64,000 nucleotides of DNA from Microcaldota archaeon (GTDB taxonomy: Archaea; Micrarchaeota; Micrarchaeia; Anstonellales; JAHKLY01): contig JAHKLY010000001.1 in assembly GCA_020854825.1 (NCBI GenBank), forward strand, positions 62,001-126,000, read 5' to 3'. The notes under the pieces were generated by a model, which was not told where the DNA came from, did not search any database, and saw nothing but the letters and a program-made list of their open reading frames with translations. Below are positions 1-8,627 of the stretch, in pieces. Positions within the stretch are counted from its first letter, which is position 1. Each line of letters starts with the position of its first letter. A program made the translations under genes and the position numbers.

Positions 1-649
1 CATGTGGAATTCTTCCTCTATCCAATCTTCTTTCAAATGCATTTCTTTTAATTTTTAACCCATTTTTAGATAATTCCTTTATTGAACCTGCAACATCATA
101 ATAATTATCTGCTACATGTGTTAAGCTATCTATTGCATCTCTTGGAATCCATCTTTGAGTTCCTATTTTTACTGAAGGAATTGATCTTTTTTCTACTCTG
201 CCTATAAATGCTCTAAAGTTAATATTTTCGTGTTTTTTTAAAGTAGTATATGCTTGTCTTACTGTATAAAATTTGTTGTATAACTGAACCCAGTCTTGTA
301 AAACTAATGAAGGGATGTATCTTTTTCTGCCAACTTTTACAGAATATAAACTTTTTCTTTCAATTCTGCCACCAAATGCCCTAAATGAAATTTCAACACC
401 ACTTTTTTTAACTTTATCAAATGCTTCTTCTAAAGTGTATAATCCTAATCCTTTTAATTTTCTTTTTTCTGCTCTTCTTTGTTTTTGTAAATCTTGTGCA
501 GTTTTAACAACTGTTGCTACATTTAAATATAATTCTTTTTCTCTATCTTTTCTTTCTTTTTTTATTTTTGCAGGTTTGATTCGCTTAAGTTTTTCAACTT
601 CTAAATCTTTTTTCATTTTTTTTAATTCAATTACTTTTTTACGTGGCAT
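1..649 (-). CDS. Tandem excisionase-like helix-turn-helix protein (3' end outside window)
   Basis: Translating the minus strand from the ATG gives an open frame of 216 codons that leaves the window. The first 70 or so residues are very basic and probably helical. After them comes a module of about 57 residues that is repeated at least three times: an aromatic residue plus a T/V-x-x-A helix, then F-R-A-F-x-G-R-[IV]-E, then a basic turn and V-[GK]-x-x-[RK]-[RW]-[YI]-I-P. This ordering, ending in a helix that starts at the I-P, matches the excisionase/MerR-like helix-turn-helix (HTH_17). The third copy is cut by the window edge. A GGGGTGA ribosome-binding site sits 5 bases before the ATG. A DNA-binding role is inferred from the fold signature; target and function are unknown. 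Confidence 0.75.
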   Translation of the reverse strand, partial: MPRKKVIELKKMKKDLEVEKLKRIKPAKIKKERKDREKELYLNVATVVKTAQDLQKQRRAEKRKLKGLGLYTLEEAFDKVKKSGVEISFRAFGGRIERKSLYSVKVGRKRYIPSLVLQDWVQLYNKFYTVRQAYTTLKKHENINFRAFIGRVEKRSIPSVKIGTQRWIPRDAIDSLTHVADNYYDVAGSIKELSKNGLKIKRNAFERRLDRGRIPH

Positions 650-720
650 AAATTTCACCCCTAATACACAATATTATTGTATCACACACTCTTTTTAATA
701 CTTTGTATTTCTTCAGTATA

Positions 721-730
721 CTTTATATAT
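721..730 (+). promoter_or_regulatory. TATA box of the prepilin peptidase gene
   Basis: CTTTATATAT is centred about 26 bases upstream of an ATG, with no Shine-Dalgarno site between them. That spacing is typical of an archaeal leaderless transcript and is the main reason for placing the start of the downstream gene at 752. Confidence 0.55.
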
Positions 731-751
731 CTTTCTGCTAACTATTCTAAT

Positions 752-1612
752 ATGATAGACTTATTCTATACAAATTTAACAATGAACTATGAAATCCTAA
801 GAATATTATTTGCAGTAATTGGAACATCTATATCTGCATATTTTGATATTTTTAATAAAAAAAACATACCTGATTTAGTACTTTATATCTTTCTTGTATT
901 ATCTTTAATAATTGTTTTTATTGATTTCAATCTAACATTAATAATATATTCAATTGGATGTGCGCTTATTGTTGGTATAATAGGTTATTTATTTTATAAA
1001 GCAGGACAAATAGGGGGAGCTGATGTTTTTATATTGTGCTCTTTAGCATTATTGTTGCCCGTACAACCAAAACTATTTGGGAATACTAGTAATATCAATT
1101 TACCCTTCATTTTTTCAATAATTTCAGTAGCAGGATTTGTATTTATCATATATGTACTGTTTAAGTACACGCCTATGGTTCTTAAAAGAAAAGAAAAAAT
1201 TGAATTAAAAAGAATAATTTATTCTTTACCGCTTATTTGTATTTTTTTAATATTTATATTGCTGTCAAAGAAGATAGATTTACCTGCAATATATTTAATT
1301 TTGATTGGTTTTTTAATTTGTGTTTCTATATATTTTTCAATATTTAAAGAACGTTTTATGAAAACATTAATAGAAAAAATACCTTTAAATAAAATAGAAA
1401 ACGAAGATGTTATTGCAATTGAGTATATGAATAAGAAAATTGTTGAAAAATACAATATACCTAGGGTAGTCTCTAGTTCTGATTTAAAAAGATTAAAAAA
1501 CGCAAAAATTTCAAAATATCCTGTTTATACTAAATTGCCTATGTTTGTCCCATTTATATTAATTGGATTGTTATTTTCATTATATTTTGGAAGCCTTTTA
1601 TTCTTATTTTAA
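752..1612 (+). CDS. Archaeal prepilin peptidase (A24 family, FlaK/PibD-like)
   Basis: This 286-residue, highly hydrophobic protein has about eight membrane segments. It carries the two aspartates expected of the aspartic prepilin peptidases that cut class III signal peptides of archaeal pilins and archaellins: one in A-Y-F-D-I-F near residue 32 and one in I-G-G-A-D-V near residue 91 (the G-x-hydrophobic-D form). A soluble stretch near residues 210-260 precedes the last helix. The ATG at 752 fits the TATA box; an in-frame TTG further upstream would add a stretch with no start signals. The gene ends convergently with the DUF92 gene, overlapping by a few bases. The probable partner ATPase lies at the far right of the window. 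Family assignment is firm; substrate is inferred. Confidence 0.8.
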   Translation: MIDLFYTNLTMNYEILRILFAVIGTSISAYFDIFNKKNIPDLVLYIFLVLSLIIVFIDFNLTLIIYSIGCALIVGIIGYLFYKAGQIGGADVFILCSLALLLPVQPKLFGNTSNINLPFIFSIISVAGFVFIIYVLFKYTPMVLKRKEKIELKRIIYSLPLICIFLIFILLSKKIDLPAIYLILIGFLICVSIYFSIFKERFMKTLIEKIPLNKIENEDVIAIEYMNKKIVEKYNIPRVVSSSDLKRLKNAKISKYPVYTKLPMFVPFILIGLLFSLYFGSLLFLF

Positions 1613-2244
1613 ATAAATAAAAACCCTAATATCAAACCTATAATTGCACAAATAATATTGGTTGTCATTTTTGTTCCTATGCCTTTTTCTTCAAAAACCC
1701 CAAATATGGAATCAACAACAGATCCCGAAAATCCAATCCCCCCTATTAAAAGAACACTCCATAAGTTATATTCTTCAAAAAACAATAATGCAGACATACC
1801 TATCAATAGTGCTCCTACTAAAGACATCCATGTTCCAAATAAACTAATTGCTCCGCTTGTTCCTCGTTTTGTTTTCTTAAAATCTCTAAGATCTATTGGA
1901 TCCTCTCCTAAAATTCCTAATTCAGATGCAAATTTATCAGACATTACTGCTGCTACTGCACCTATAAATGCTCCGGGAGAAATTAAAGCTCCAATTAAAG
2001 GAATAAATCCATTTGCAAAAACATTTTCCCATCCTCTTTCATGTTCATAAACACCCATGGATTTTTTATCATAATACCTGTATTTAGTCACTAACACAGC
2101 TAATACAAAAAATATTAACATAATAACTAAATAAAAAATATCAATGATCGCTAGCACCATACCCAATATTAATGCTAACACAATCGCTTTTGAATCTAAT
2201 AATAAGGTTTTTCTAACATTTGAACCTTTTTCTTTTCTTGTCAT
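1609..2244 (-). CDS. DUF92 family integral membrane protein
   Basis: The 211-residue protein has about six membrane helices and the DUF92/TMEM19 signature: R-G-W-E-N-V-F-A-N near residue 72, S-D-K-F-A-S-E-L-G near residue 102, and R-G-T-S-G-A-I-S followed by G-T near residue 128. In plants and cyanobacteria the family includes VTE6, which phosphorylates phytyl phosphate, so a prenyl-phosphate kinase role is possible but not shown here. It is somewhat shorter than usual and lies directly downstream of rtcA with a 4-base gap, so the two probably form an operon. Confidence 0.8.
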   Translation of the reverse strand: MTRKEKGSNVRKTLLLDSKAIVLALILGMVLAIIDIFYLVIMLIFFVLAVLVTKYRYYDKKSMGVYEHERGWENVFANGFIPLIGALISPGAFIGAVAAVMSDKFASELGILGEDPIDLRDFKKTKRGTSGAISLFGTWMSLVGALLIGMSALLFFEEYNLWSVLLIGGIGFSGSVVDSIFGVFEEKGIGTKMTTNIICAIIGLILGFLFI

Positions 2245-2248
2245 TTAA

Positions 2249-3208
2249 TCACTTTCTTATAAGTTTATTTCCGTTAAATTCAAATATGTTTCCTAAAAAC
2301 TTTTCAATCACCAGTATATTGCTTTTTGCATGTTCTGATAATTCAGATATATTTAATTCACTTCTTTTATTACATAATGCCAAATAAATTAATATCTGAT
2401 CTACCAAATATTTATCTAAACTACTATTAAATCCTTTGAATTCATTAATTGTGTCTTTTGCTATCTTTTCTGCAGGAAACCCTATTTTTCCAAGTCCTGT
2501 TGAACCTTTATATCTGGTATATACAGTTATGCAATTACCAGTAGAAGATGAATCTTTTATTATTTTAATATTTTTTGTGTATCCTTTTAATACTTCTATT
2601 TCTCTTTTTGCTATATGATCTGGTAAATTACACAATAAAATTTCTGTTTTAATTTCTTCTTTCTTATCTTCAAATCTTAATGATTTTATATATTTAACAG
2701 GCCAAATATATATTTCAACCTCTCCTCCTCCTTTTGGATAAAAACCATAAGATAAACAATTAATCTTTGCCTTAATCCCTATTTCTTCTAAAACTGGTAA
2801 AAATACTTTTTGTATATATGTAATAGTTGGTGCAAGCGGAACATGTGTACCTCCCTTTATGTTTATTTTTAATTCAGAAGTTATAGAAAAAGCAAGAGGC
2901 AATATAGTTTGGATAACCAACCCAATTGCTCCGGCTGTTTGAATGTCAAAAGAGTAATTTTTTGATATTATATTTCCGGGAATAAATATTATCTCCTGAC
3001 TCCCAAAATATGCTCCTTCTACATCTGCATTACAAATTTCTTTTAATGAATTAATACACATTAAATGCTGATTCTTTAATCCTGGTTTTGGTCTATTTTT
3101 ACGTATGTTAAAAATTCTTATGGGTTTGTTTAATATTACACTTAAAGATAAAGAAGTTCTTAGTATTTGACCTCCTCCTTCTTGTCCATCGATTTCAATA
3201 AAATTCAT
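2249..3208 (-). CDS. rtcA: RNA 3'-terminal phosphate cyclase
   Basis: RtcA converts RNA 3'-phosphates to 2',3'-cyclic phosphates using ATP. The 319-residue protein opens with the family motif I-D-G-Q-E-G-G-G-Q-I-L-R-T-S and has the R-P-K-P-G-L-x-x-Q-H segment near residue 50, G-G-T-x-V-P-x-A-P-T near residue 130 and G-G-G-E near residue 172. The catalytic histidine, which becomes adenylylated in the family, is in L-S-E-H-A near residue 293. I start at the ATG that gives M-N-F-I-E because a GGGGGA site lies just upstream; a longer frame would run into the GC-rich hairpin. The structured leader upstream is described separately. The product fits the RNA repair and splicing context of archaea, which use the RtcB ligase (not in this window). 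Confidence 0.93.
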   Translation of the reverse strand: MNFIEIDGQEGGGQILRTSLSLSVILNKPIRIFNIRKNRPKPGLKNQHLMCINSLKEICNADVEGAYFGSQEIIFIPGNIISKNYSFDIQTAGAIGLVIQTILPLAFSITSELKINIKGGTHVPLAPTITYIQKVFLPVLEEIGIKAKINCLSYGFYPKGGGEVEIYIWPVKYIKSLRFEDKKEEIKTEILLCNLPDHIAKREIEVLKGYTKNIKIIKDSSSTGNCITVYTRYKGSTGLGKIGFPAEKIAKDTINEFKGFNSSLDKYLVDQILIYLALCNKRSELNISELSEHAKSNILVIEKFLGNIFEFNGNKLIRK

Positions 3209-3229
3209 ACATTTCCCCCATATATAGAA

Positions 3230-3300
3230 ATAGGCCAGCACGTGCTTACACGCGCTGGCAAGGCGACCAGTTTCCCACCAATTCTTAGAAGACGGAAGAG
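3230..3300. ncRNA. GC-rich structured element (candidate ncRNA or rtcA leader)
   Basis: The gap between rtcA and the divergent coiled-coil gene is close to 60% G+C in an otherwise very AT-rich sequence. It contains an almost perfect hairpin at 3234-3259: two 11-base arms (GCCAGCACGTG and CACGCGCTGGC, one G-T wobble) around a CTTA loop. A second possible pairing, CTGG with CCAG, follows at 3255-3270. On the minus strand a TTTAAATA box near 3323-3331 would start a transcript around 3300, placing the element in the rtcA 5' leader. I see no tRNA T-arm, C/D boxes or ACA box. Structure is seen; function is unknown. Confidence 0.45.
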
Positions 3301-3368
3301 CAAATTTTATTACAATAGCATAGTATTTAAACCTTTTGGTTGCAATAATCTTCTACAATGGTGATACT

Positions 3369-3917
3369 ATGGAAGGAAGTGAAGATAAACAAAGGATCCA
3401 AGAAGTGGAAAATGAAAAAAACAAGTTAATTGAGGAGGCTAAAAAAATCAATAAACGGCTTCATTACAAAAGTTTAGAACTTAAGGCATTACAACCGTTT
3501 ATTGTGGAGAATAAAAATATAAGGGCAGGTCCGTATAGAAAAGAACTAAGGATGCTTGAATTTAAAGTTTCTACACAAGCATACACTCCAAAAATAGAAA
3601 GAGAACTTCTAAAAAAAATTAAAGAAGTAAAAAAACATTTGGATGAAACAATGAGAGTAGAACAAGCTAGAAAAAAGGCTATGTTAGTTGAAAAAGATAT
3701 ATTTGAAATAAACAAGAAAAAAGAAGAAATAGATAAAAAATTAAGTGAAATAAGGGAAGAAATGAATTTATTAAGAGAAAAAATCAAAAAAAGGAGAGAA
3801 GAAAGACAACAACAGCACCAACAAAAACCAAAAATAAAAAATGAGTATACTTCACATAAAAAATCAGATAAGTACTTAAGTTTAGAAGAAATCGTTGAAA
3901 TACATGGAAAAGAATAA
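3369..3917 (+). CDS. Archaeal coiled-coil protein (COG1340-like)
   Basis: The 182-residue protein is almost entirely charged heptad-type coiled coil. Its middle part (residues 45-85) resembles the signature of the uncharacterised archaeal coiled-coil family COG1340: a short arginine-containing turn, then L-R-M-L-E-F-K-V-S-T-Q-A-Y and E-R-E-L-L-K-K-I-K-E-V-K-K-H-L. The C-terminus is a Gln/Lys-rich linker and a short acidic helix. The ATG is preceded by GGTGAT with 3-base spacing, and a TTTAAA box lies about 40 bases upstream. It is the first gene before polB, 24 bases apart, so cotranscription with DNA polymerase is likely. No function is established for the family. Confidence 0.7.
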   Translation: MEGSEDKQRIQEVENEKNKLIEEAKKINKRLHYKSLELKALQPFIVENKNIRAGPYRKELRMLEFKVSTQAYTPKIERELLKKIKEVKKHLDETMRVEQARKKAMLVEKDIFEINKKKEEIDKKLSEIREEMNLLREKIKKRREERQQQHQQKPKIKNEYTSHKKSDKYLSLEEIVEIHGKE

Positions 3918-3941
3918 ATAATCTGTTTTCCTAATATTTTG

Positions 3942-6311
3942 ATGAAAATATCTGGCTTTTTACTAAACATAGACTATAGTTCAGAAGATATAACTCTTTG
4001 GATTAAAACAAAAACTGGAACTGTAAGGATTACAGATACATATGATCCCTATTTTTACTTAGACGCACCACAAAATGTTATCAAAGATATTGAACTATTT
4101 AAAATTCTTTACAATGGAGAACCTATACAAATTAAGAATTATGAAAAAATAAGATACTGGGTAAAAGGAAAAGAAAAAGAATTATTTAAAATATACTGTT
4201 ATTCTCCTTCTCATATCCCATTAATTAAAAAAGCACTAGAAGATTTTCAATGTTATGAATATAAAATTAGATTTATACAAAGATACTTAATTGATAAACA
4301 ATTATGGCCACTTAAATCATATGAATTTATATATTCTAATAAAATAGATAAAATAGTTCCAATAGACGAAGAAGAAAATTTTAATATATTAGCATTTGAT
4401 ATTGAAACATATAATCCTTCGGGTATTCCAAATGAAAAAAAAGATCCTATAATCATGATAAGTTACGCAGATCAGAAAGAAGCAAAGGTTTTAACATTTA
4501 AAAAGATAAATAGAGAATTTGTAATAACATACACTAATGAAGAAAAAATGCTCGAAAGTTTTTGTAACATTTTAGAAGAAAAAGATATTGATTTAATTTT
4601 AGGTTATAATATAAATCAATTTGATCTTCCATATTTAAGAAAAAGAGCAAGAGTTTTAGGATTGGATTTAACTTTAGGAAAAGAAAATCTTGAGATTTTA
4701 GTTAAAAAAAATGGATCAAATACAAAAATAGAAATACCTGGGAGGATTCCTGTTGATTTATATCCAGTAGCTAGATTTTTGAGCAATATTGGGGCAGTTA
4801 GAATTACAAGATTCACTTTAAAACGGGTTTATCATGAACTTATTGGTGAAAAAAGTGAAACAAAGGAACTTGTAAAAAAAGAAGATATTTGGAAAATGTG
4901 GAATAATGAAAGAGAAAGAGACATACTTGCAGATTATTCATTAGGAGATTCAAAAGCAGTAATAGAAATATCCAAACATTTATTACCTGTTGAAATAGAA
5001 CTAGCCAAAGTATGTGGTTTAACTTTGGAAGAAACTGCTTCTTCAGCAACAGGCAGACTTGTTGAAAGTTTATTAATGCGTAAAGCACATGAACGAAATG
5101 AAATAATTCCAGAAATACCAAGACACCATGAAGTATTAGAAAGACAAAGAAATCCTATAAAGGCTGCATACGTTAAAATTCCAGAACCTGGAATTTATAT
5201 TAATATTGCAGTTTTTGATTTTAGAAGTTTGTATCCTTCTATTATTATTTCACATAATATAGATCCATTTACTTTGAATTGTGATTGTTGTGAAAATACA
5301 CATGTTTCTCCATTAGGGCATAAATTTTGTAAAAAAAGAAAAGGGATAATCCCTGAAACTCTAGAAGAATTAATAACTAAAAGAATTAAATTAAAAAAAG
5401 AAATGAAAAAATTAACAAAAGATTCAGAAGAATACAATAAAATATTTGCTAGACAATGGGCATTAAAGATTCTTGCAAATAGTTTTTACGGTCAGACAGT
5501 ATATCCAAGAGCAAGATGGTATTCAAGAGAATGTGGCTCTAGTATCACTTCATGGGGGCGACATTATATTTTATCAACAATTGAAAAAGCAGAAAAACTA
5601 GGATTTGACGTTTTATATTCAGATACAGATTCAATACTTCTAATCCTTAAAAATAAAACAAAAAAAGAGGCACTAGAATTTATGGAATCAATAAACAAAG
5701 AACTACCTGGAAATATGGAATTAGAATTAGAAGACTTTTATCCGAGAGGAGTATTTGTAAGTAAAAGAACTTCAGCAACAGGTGCAAAAAAGAAATATGC
5801 ATTGATAGATGAAAAAGGGATGATAAAAATAAGAGGTTTTGAATTAGTAAGAAGAGACTGGTCCAAAATAGCAAAAAAAACCCAAATGGATATATTAAAA
5901 GCAATATTACAAGATGGAGATAAAGAAAAAGCAGTCAAAATTGTTAAACAAACTATTCAAGAATTAAAAGAGGGTAAAATACCTTTAGAAGATTTAGTTA
6001 TTTACACCCAATTACAAAAAAATATTCATTCTTATGCGATTAAATCACCAGAAGTAAGCGCTGCTAAAAAAGCAATAAAAAGAGGTAAAAAAATAGAAAG
6101 TGGTGCATTAGTTGGGTATATAATAACAAAAAACGGCAGTTCAATATCAGATAAAGCTGAATTATTAGAATTTGCTGAAGATTATGATCCTGAGTATTAT
6201 ATTAATAAACAAATTATGCCTGCTGTTTTAAAGATATTAAAAGAATTGGGATACGAAGAAGACGAATTAAAAGCTAAAGGCAAACAAATAGGGTTAGATA
6301 GTTTTTTTTAA
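3942..6311 (+). CDS. polB: Family B DNA polymerase
   Basis: This 789-residue replicative polymerase is complete and free of inteins. The 3'-5' exonuclease motifs are F-D-I-E-T near residue 152 (Exo I), G-Y-N-I-N-Q-F-D ending at 228 (Exo II) and Y-S-L-G-D near 330 (Exo III). The polymerase motifs are D-F-R-S-L-Y-P-S-I-I at 426 (A), K-I-L-A-N-S-F-Y-G near 507 (B) and Y-S-D-T-D-S at 559-564 (C). A Cys/His cluster (C-D-C-C and H-K-F-C) lies between A and B. The last residues, K-Q-I-G-L-D-S-F-F, form a PCNA-binding PIP box. The ATG at 3942 directly follows an in-frame TTG; I chose ATG. Confidence 0.96.
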   Translation: MKISGFLLNIDYSSEDITLWIKTKTGTVRITDTYDPYFYLDAPQNVIKDIELFKILYNGEPIQIKNYEKIRYWVKGKEKELFKIYCYSPSHIPLIKKALEDFQCYEYKIRFIQRYLIDKQLWPLKSYEFIYSNKIDKIVPIDEEENFNILAFDIETYNPSGIPNEKKDPIIMISYADQKEAKVLTFKKINREFVITYTNEEKMLESFCNILEEKDIDLILGYNINQFDLPYLRKRARVLGLDLTLGKENLEILVKKNGSNTKIEIPGRIPVDLYPVARFLSNIGAVRITRFTLKRVYHELIGEKSETKELVKKEDIWKMWNNERERDILADYSLGDSKAVIEISKHLLPVEIELAKVCGLTLEETASSATGRLVESLLMRKAHERNEIIPEIPRHHEVLERQRNPIKAAYVKIPEPGIYINIAVFDFRSLYPSIIISHNIDPFTLNCDCCENTHVSPLGHKFCKKRKGIIPETLEELITKRIKLKKEMKKLTKDSEEYNKIFARQWALKILANSFYGQTVYPRARWYSRECGSSITSWGRHYILSTIEKAEKLGFDVLYSDTDSILLILKNKTKKEALEFMESINKELPGNMELELEDFYPRGVFVSKRTSATGAKKKYALIDEKGMIKIRGFELVRRDWSKIAKKTQMDILKAILQDGDKEKAVKIVKQTIQELKEGKIPLEDLVIYTQLQKNIHSYAIKSPEVSAAKKAIKRGKKIESGALVGYIITKNGSSISDKAELLEFAEDYDPEYYINKQIMPAVLKILKELGYEEDELKAKGKQIGLDSFF

Positions 6312-6327
6312 ATGTTATTAAATATTA

Positions 6328-7637
6328 TTAACTCTTTTTTTCTCTTTCTTGTTTTTTAGCTTGTGCTATTTGCATATCTATAAGATATGAAAACGTATAT
6401 TGTGCATCTTGTTCATTTAAATAAAGCGACTTTTGAGCATATTGATCATCTCCTGAATAAATAAAAACTGCTGTTCCCCCTCGTATTTTATCAATAATAT
6501 ATTTAGATTCTCTATCATCAATTGAAGGACAGCCATGACTACAGCCTAACCTATACTTCCCGTCTGAATAATTCATTGGTTCTCTAGAATATTTTGCTCC
6601 ATGCATTACTATTCCGCGCCTTTGCATATTATTATTAACTTCTTCTAATCCAATCAAAATTAATGAATATCCATTTTTTTCACTATTATATGTCCAACCA
6701 GAGTTACTGCAAGTCCCATACTGGACTTATTATCATTAGGTATGTTTGAGAACTCTGCCATTTCTGATTTTTCAGTCTTTTTTGCCCCATGTGAAACATA
6801 TAATACATTCTCTATCTTCTTATTCTCCATATTTAAAACAAATAATCTTTTTTCATAAGAAGGCAAAGAATAATCAATTATAGTTAAAAAATCTGATCTT
6901 GTTATCTCTCCTAGTTTTAATCCATTTAAATATGCAACAATTGCTTGTTCAAAACATTCAAAACTTAATCCTTGTTCCTGTGCATTGAACTTCTCATACT
7001 CTTGTCTTATCCAATAAGTAACTGACTTCTTTCCTTTTTCTAAAAAATCTTCTATTGTATCTACATCCACAATGTGCGCTGCACTTTCTAAAGTATCTGT
7101 AGATACAAAAGTCCTATCTGTATCTGTAACAGAGGGTTGGAATATTTCTGTTTCAATTTGTGACGAGATATCAAAATTCTCTTTTGGCAAGTATCCTTCT
7201 AAAAACTTTGGGACCAATTTTATCCTCTGTTCAGTCAATTGAGTATATCTATTTTCATTATCTTTTAACATCTTCTCAATTTTTTCTTTTGCCCAAACAG
7301 TACTTATACTAGAAATAAGAACTTCAATTGTTTCTTCTTGTTTAAAAGATTCTATCGCAGTATTAACAATGTTTTTTCCGTTTGCATATCCTTCTAAATA
7401 CCAAACATATGCAATTACTTCTAATAATTGAGTTCTTTTTGGTTCTCCCATATTTTCTAAATCGAGATTTGATTTTATAATGCTATCTTTAGCTCTCCAA
7501 AATGCCTCATGTAATAAATCTCTTTTTCCAATAGGTATATTCAAATACTTTCCAAAATTATTCATCAATTCTAATTCGTGTTTAGTTAAAGTGGCTGTTA
7601 CTTTACTTTCCCAATAAGTTTGTTTAATATGCCCCAT
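6328..7637 (-). pseudogene. L,D-transpeptidase-like protein (YkuD_2 type), frameshifted
   Basis: Two adjacent frames together encode one murein L,D-transpeptidase-like protein of about 436 residues. The upstream frame has a unique 200-residue N-terminal region, then the start of the domain: L-P-S-Y-E-K-R-L-F-V-L-N, V-S-H-G-A and F-S-N-I-P-N...S-S-M-G. It then hits a stop. The downstream frame continues with N-G-Y-S-L-I-L-I-G-L-E, I-V-M-H-G-A and the active-site motif C-S-H-G-C-P-S. Restoring one A in GTTGGACATAT (near 6692) would give V-G-T-Y-N-S-E-K-N-G-Y-S and join the two. The shift may be a real mutation or a sequence error. YkuD domains act on bacterial peptidoglycan, so the gene was probably acquired from bacteria. 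It lies upstream of and divergent from map. Confidence 0.75.
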
Positions 7638-7655
7638 ACAATTAATGTATTAGTT

Positions 7656-7668
7656 TCTATTTATAAAT
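7656..7668 (+). promoter_or_regulatory. TATA box for map
   Basis: TATTTATAAATAT lies about 27 bases before the ATG of the methionine aminopeptidase gene, in the short divergent gap with the L,D-transpeptidase gene. It is nearly palindromic, so it could serve both directions. Confidence 0.45.
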
Positions 7669-7689
7669 ATTTCAGATTAAAAAATAGGT

Positions 7690-8586
7690 ATGGAAAAAGA
7701 AGAAGATATTAAAAATTACATAAAAGCAGGACAAATAGCAAACAAAATTTTAAATAACAGTAAAAAAATGATTATCCCAGGAGAATCTTATTTAGATATA
7801 GCTGAAACTATTGAAAAAATGATAATTGATGAAGGAGGCAAACCTGCTTTTCCTACAAATATTAGTATTAATGAAAATGCAGCTCATTACACACCAAAAA
7901 TTAATGATAATAAAATTTTAGAGGATAATGATTTAGTTAAAATAGATTTTGGGATACATATAGGAGGTTGTATTTCAGATAATGCGTATACTATTGATTT
8001 AAGTGGCGAACATGCAAAATTAGTTGAAGCATCAAAAAATGCATTAGATGCAGCAACATCATATATGAAAGCTGGAAGAAAGGTTGGAGATATCGGAGAA
8101 ATAATAGAAAACGAAATTAAAAAAATGGGTTTTAAACCAATTGAAAATTTAACCGGACATATGCTTAAACCATATTTATTACATGCAGGTGAAATAATTC
8201 CAAATATTAAAACAGACGATGATTATATTTTAAAAGAGGGAGATATTTTTGCAGTTGAACCTTTTGCAACAAATGGTTACGGAGCAGTAAAAGAAGGTTT
8301 AGATTTGGAAATATATTCTTTAGCTGAAATGAAAAATGTTAGAATGAGACAATCAAGACAAGTTTTAGCGCACATAATCCAAAATTATTTTGCTTTACCA
8401 TTTGCAAGGAGATGGTTATCTCCTGTAATAAATTCACAAATAGCATTAAGCGCAGCATTAAGAGAATTAACAAGAAGTGGGATATTAACTACTTACCCAG
8501 TTCTTAAAGAAGTTGATAATGGATTAGTATCACAAGCAGAACATACTGTTATTATTGAAAAAGATTCTGTAAAGATTTTATTGTGA
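7690..8586 (+). CDS. map: Methionine aminopeptidase, type II
   Basis: The enzyme removes the N-terminal methionine of new proteins. At 298 residues it matches the archaeal type II length, and the helical insertion that defines type II is present around residues 215-265. All five metal ligands can be seen: D86 in K-I-D-F-G, D97 in I-S-D-N-A, the histidine of L-T-G-H-M, the glutamate of V-E-P-F-A, and the glutamate of Q-A-E-H-T near residue 281. The transcript appears leaderless. The next gene (Fic) is convergent. Confidence 0.95.
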   Translation: MEKEEDIKNYIKAGQIANKILNNSKKMIIPGESYLDIAETIEKMIIDEGGKPAFPTNISINENAAHYTPKINDNKILEDNDLVKIDFGIHIGGCISDNAYTIDLSGEHAKLVEASKNALDAATSYMKAGRKVGDIGEIIENEIKKMGFKPIENLTGHMLKPYLLHAGEIIPNIKTDDDYILKEGDIFAVEPFATNGYGAVKEGLDLEIYSLAEMKNVRMRQSRQVLAHIIQNYFALPFARRWLSPVINSQIALSAALRELTRSGILTTYPVLKEVDNGLVSQAEHTVIIEKDSVKILL

Positions 8587-8627
8587 ACTCAAAAGATAAT
8601 TAATAATCAGAATATTGAAATTAATTT

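Noticed and set aside
315-698. Open frame on the plus strand at the left edge
   Set aside because: It is the antisense of the HTH-module gene, which has a clear family signature and ribosome-binding site on the minus strand.
3167-3364. Open frame across the GC-rich hairpin on the plus strand
   Set aside because: It overlaps the rtcA start and the hairpin, has no start signals and no protein-like pattern.
6670-6680. A run of seven A as a programmed -1 frameshift site in the transpeptidase gene
   Set aside because: Slipping there would give H-I-I-V-K-K before N-G-Y-S, whereas restoring an A upstream gives T-Y-N-S-E-K-N-G-Y-S, closer to the family. No stem-loop is seen downstream. A deletion is simpler.
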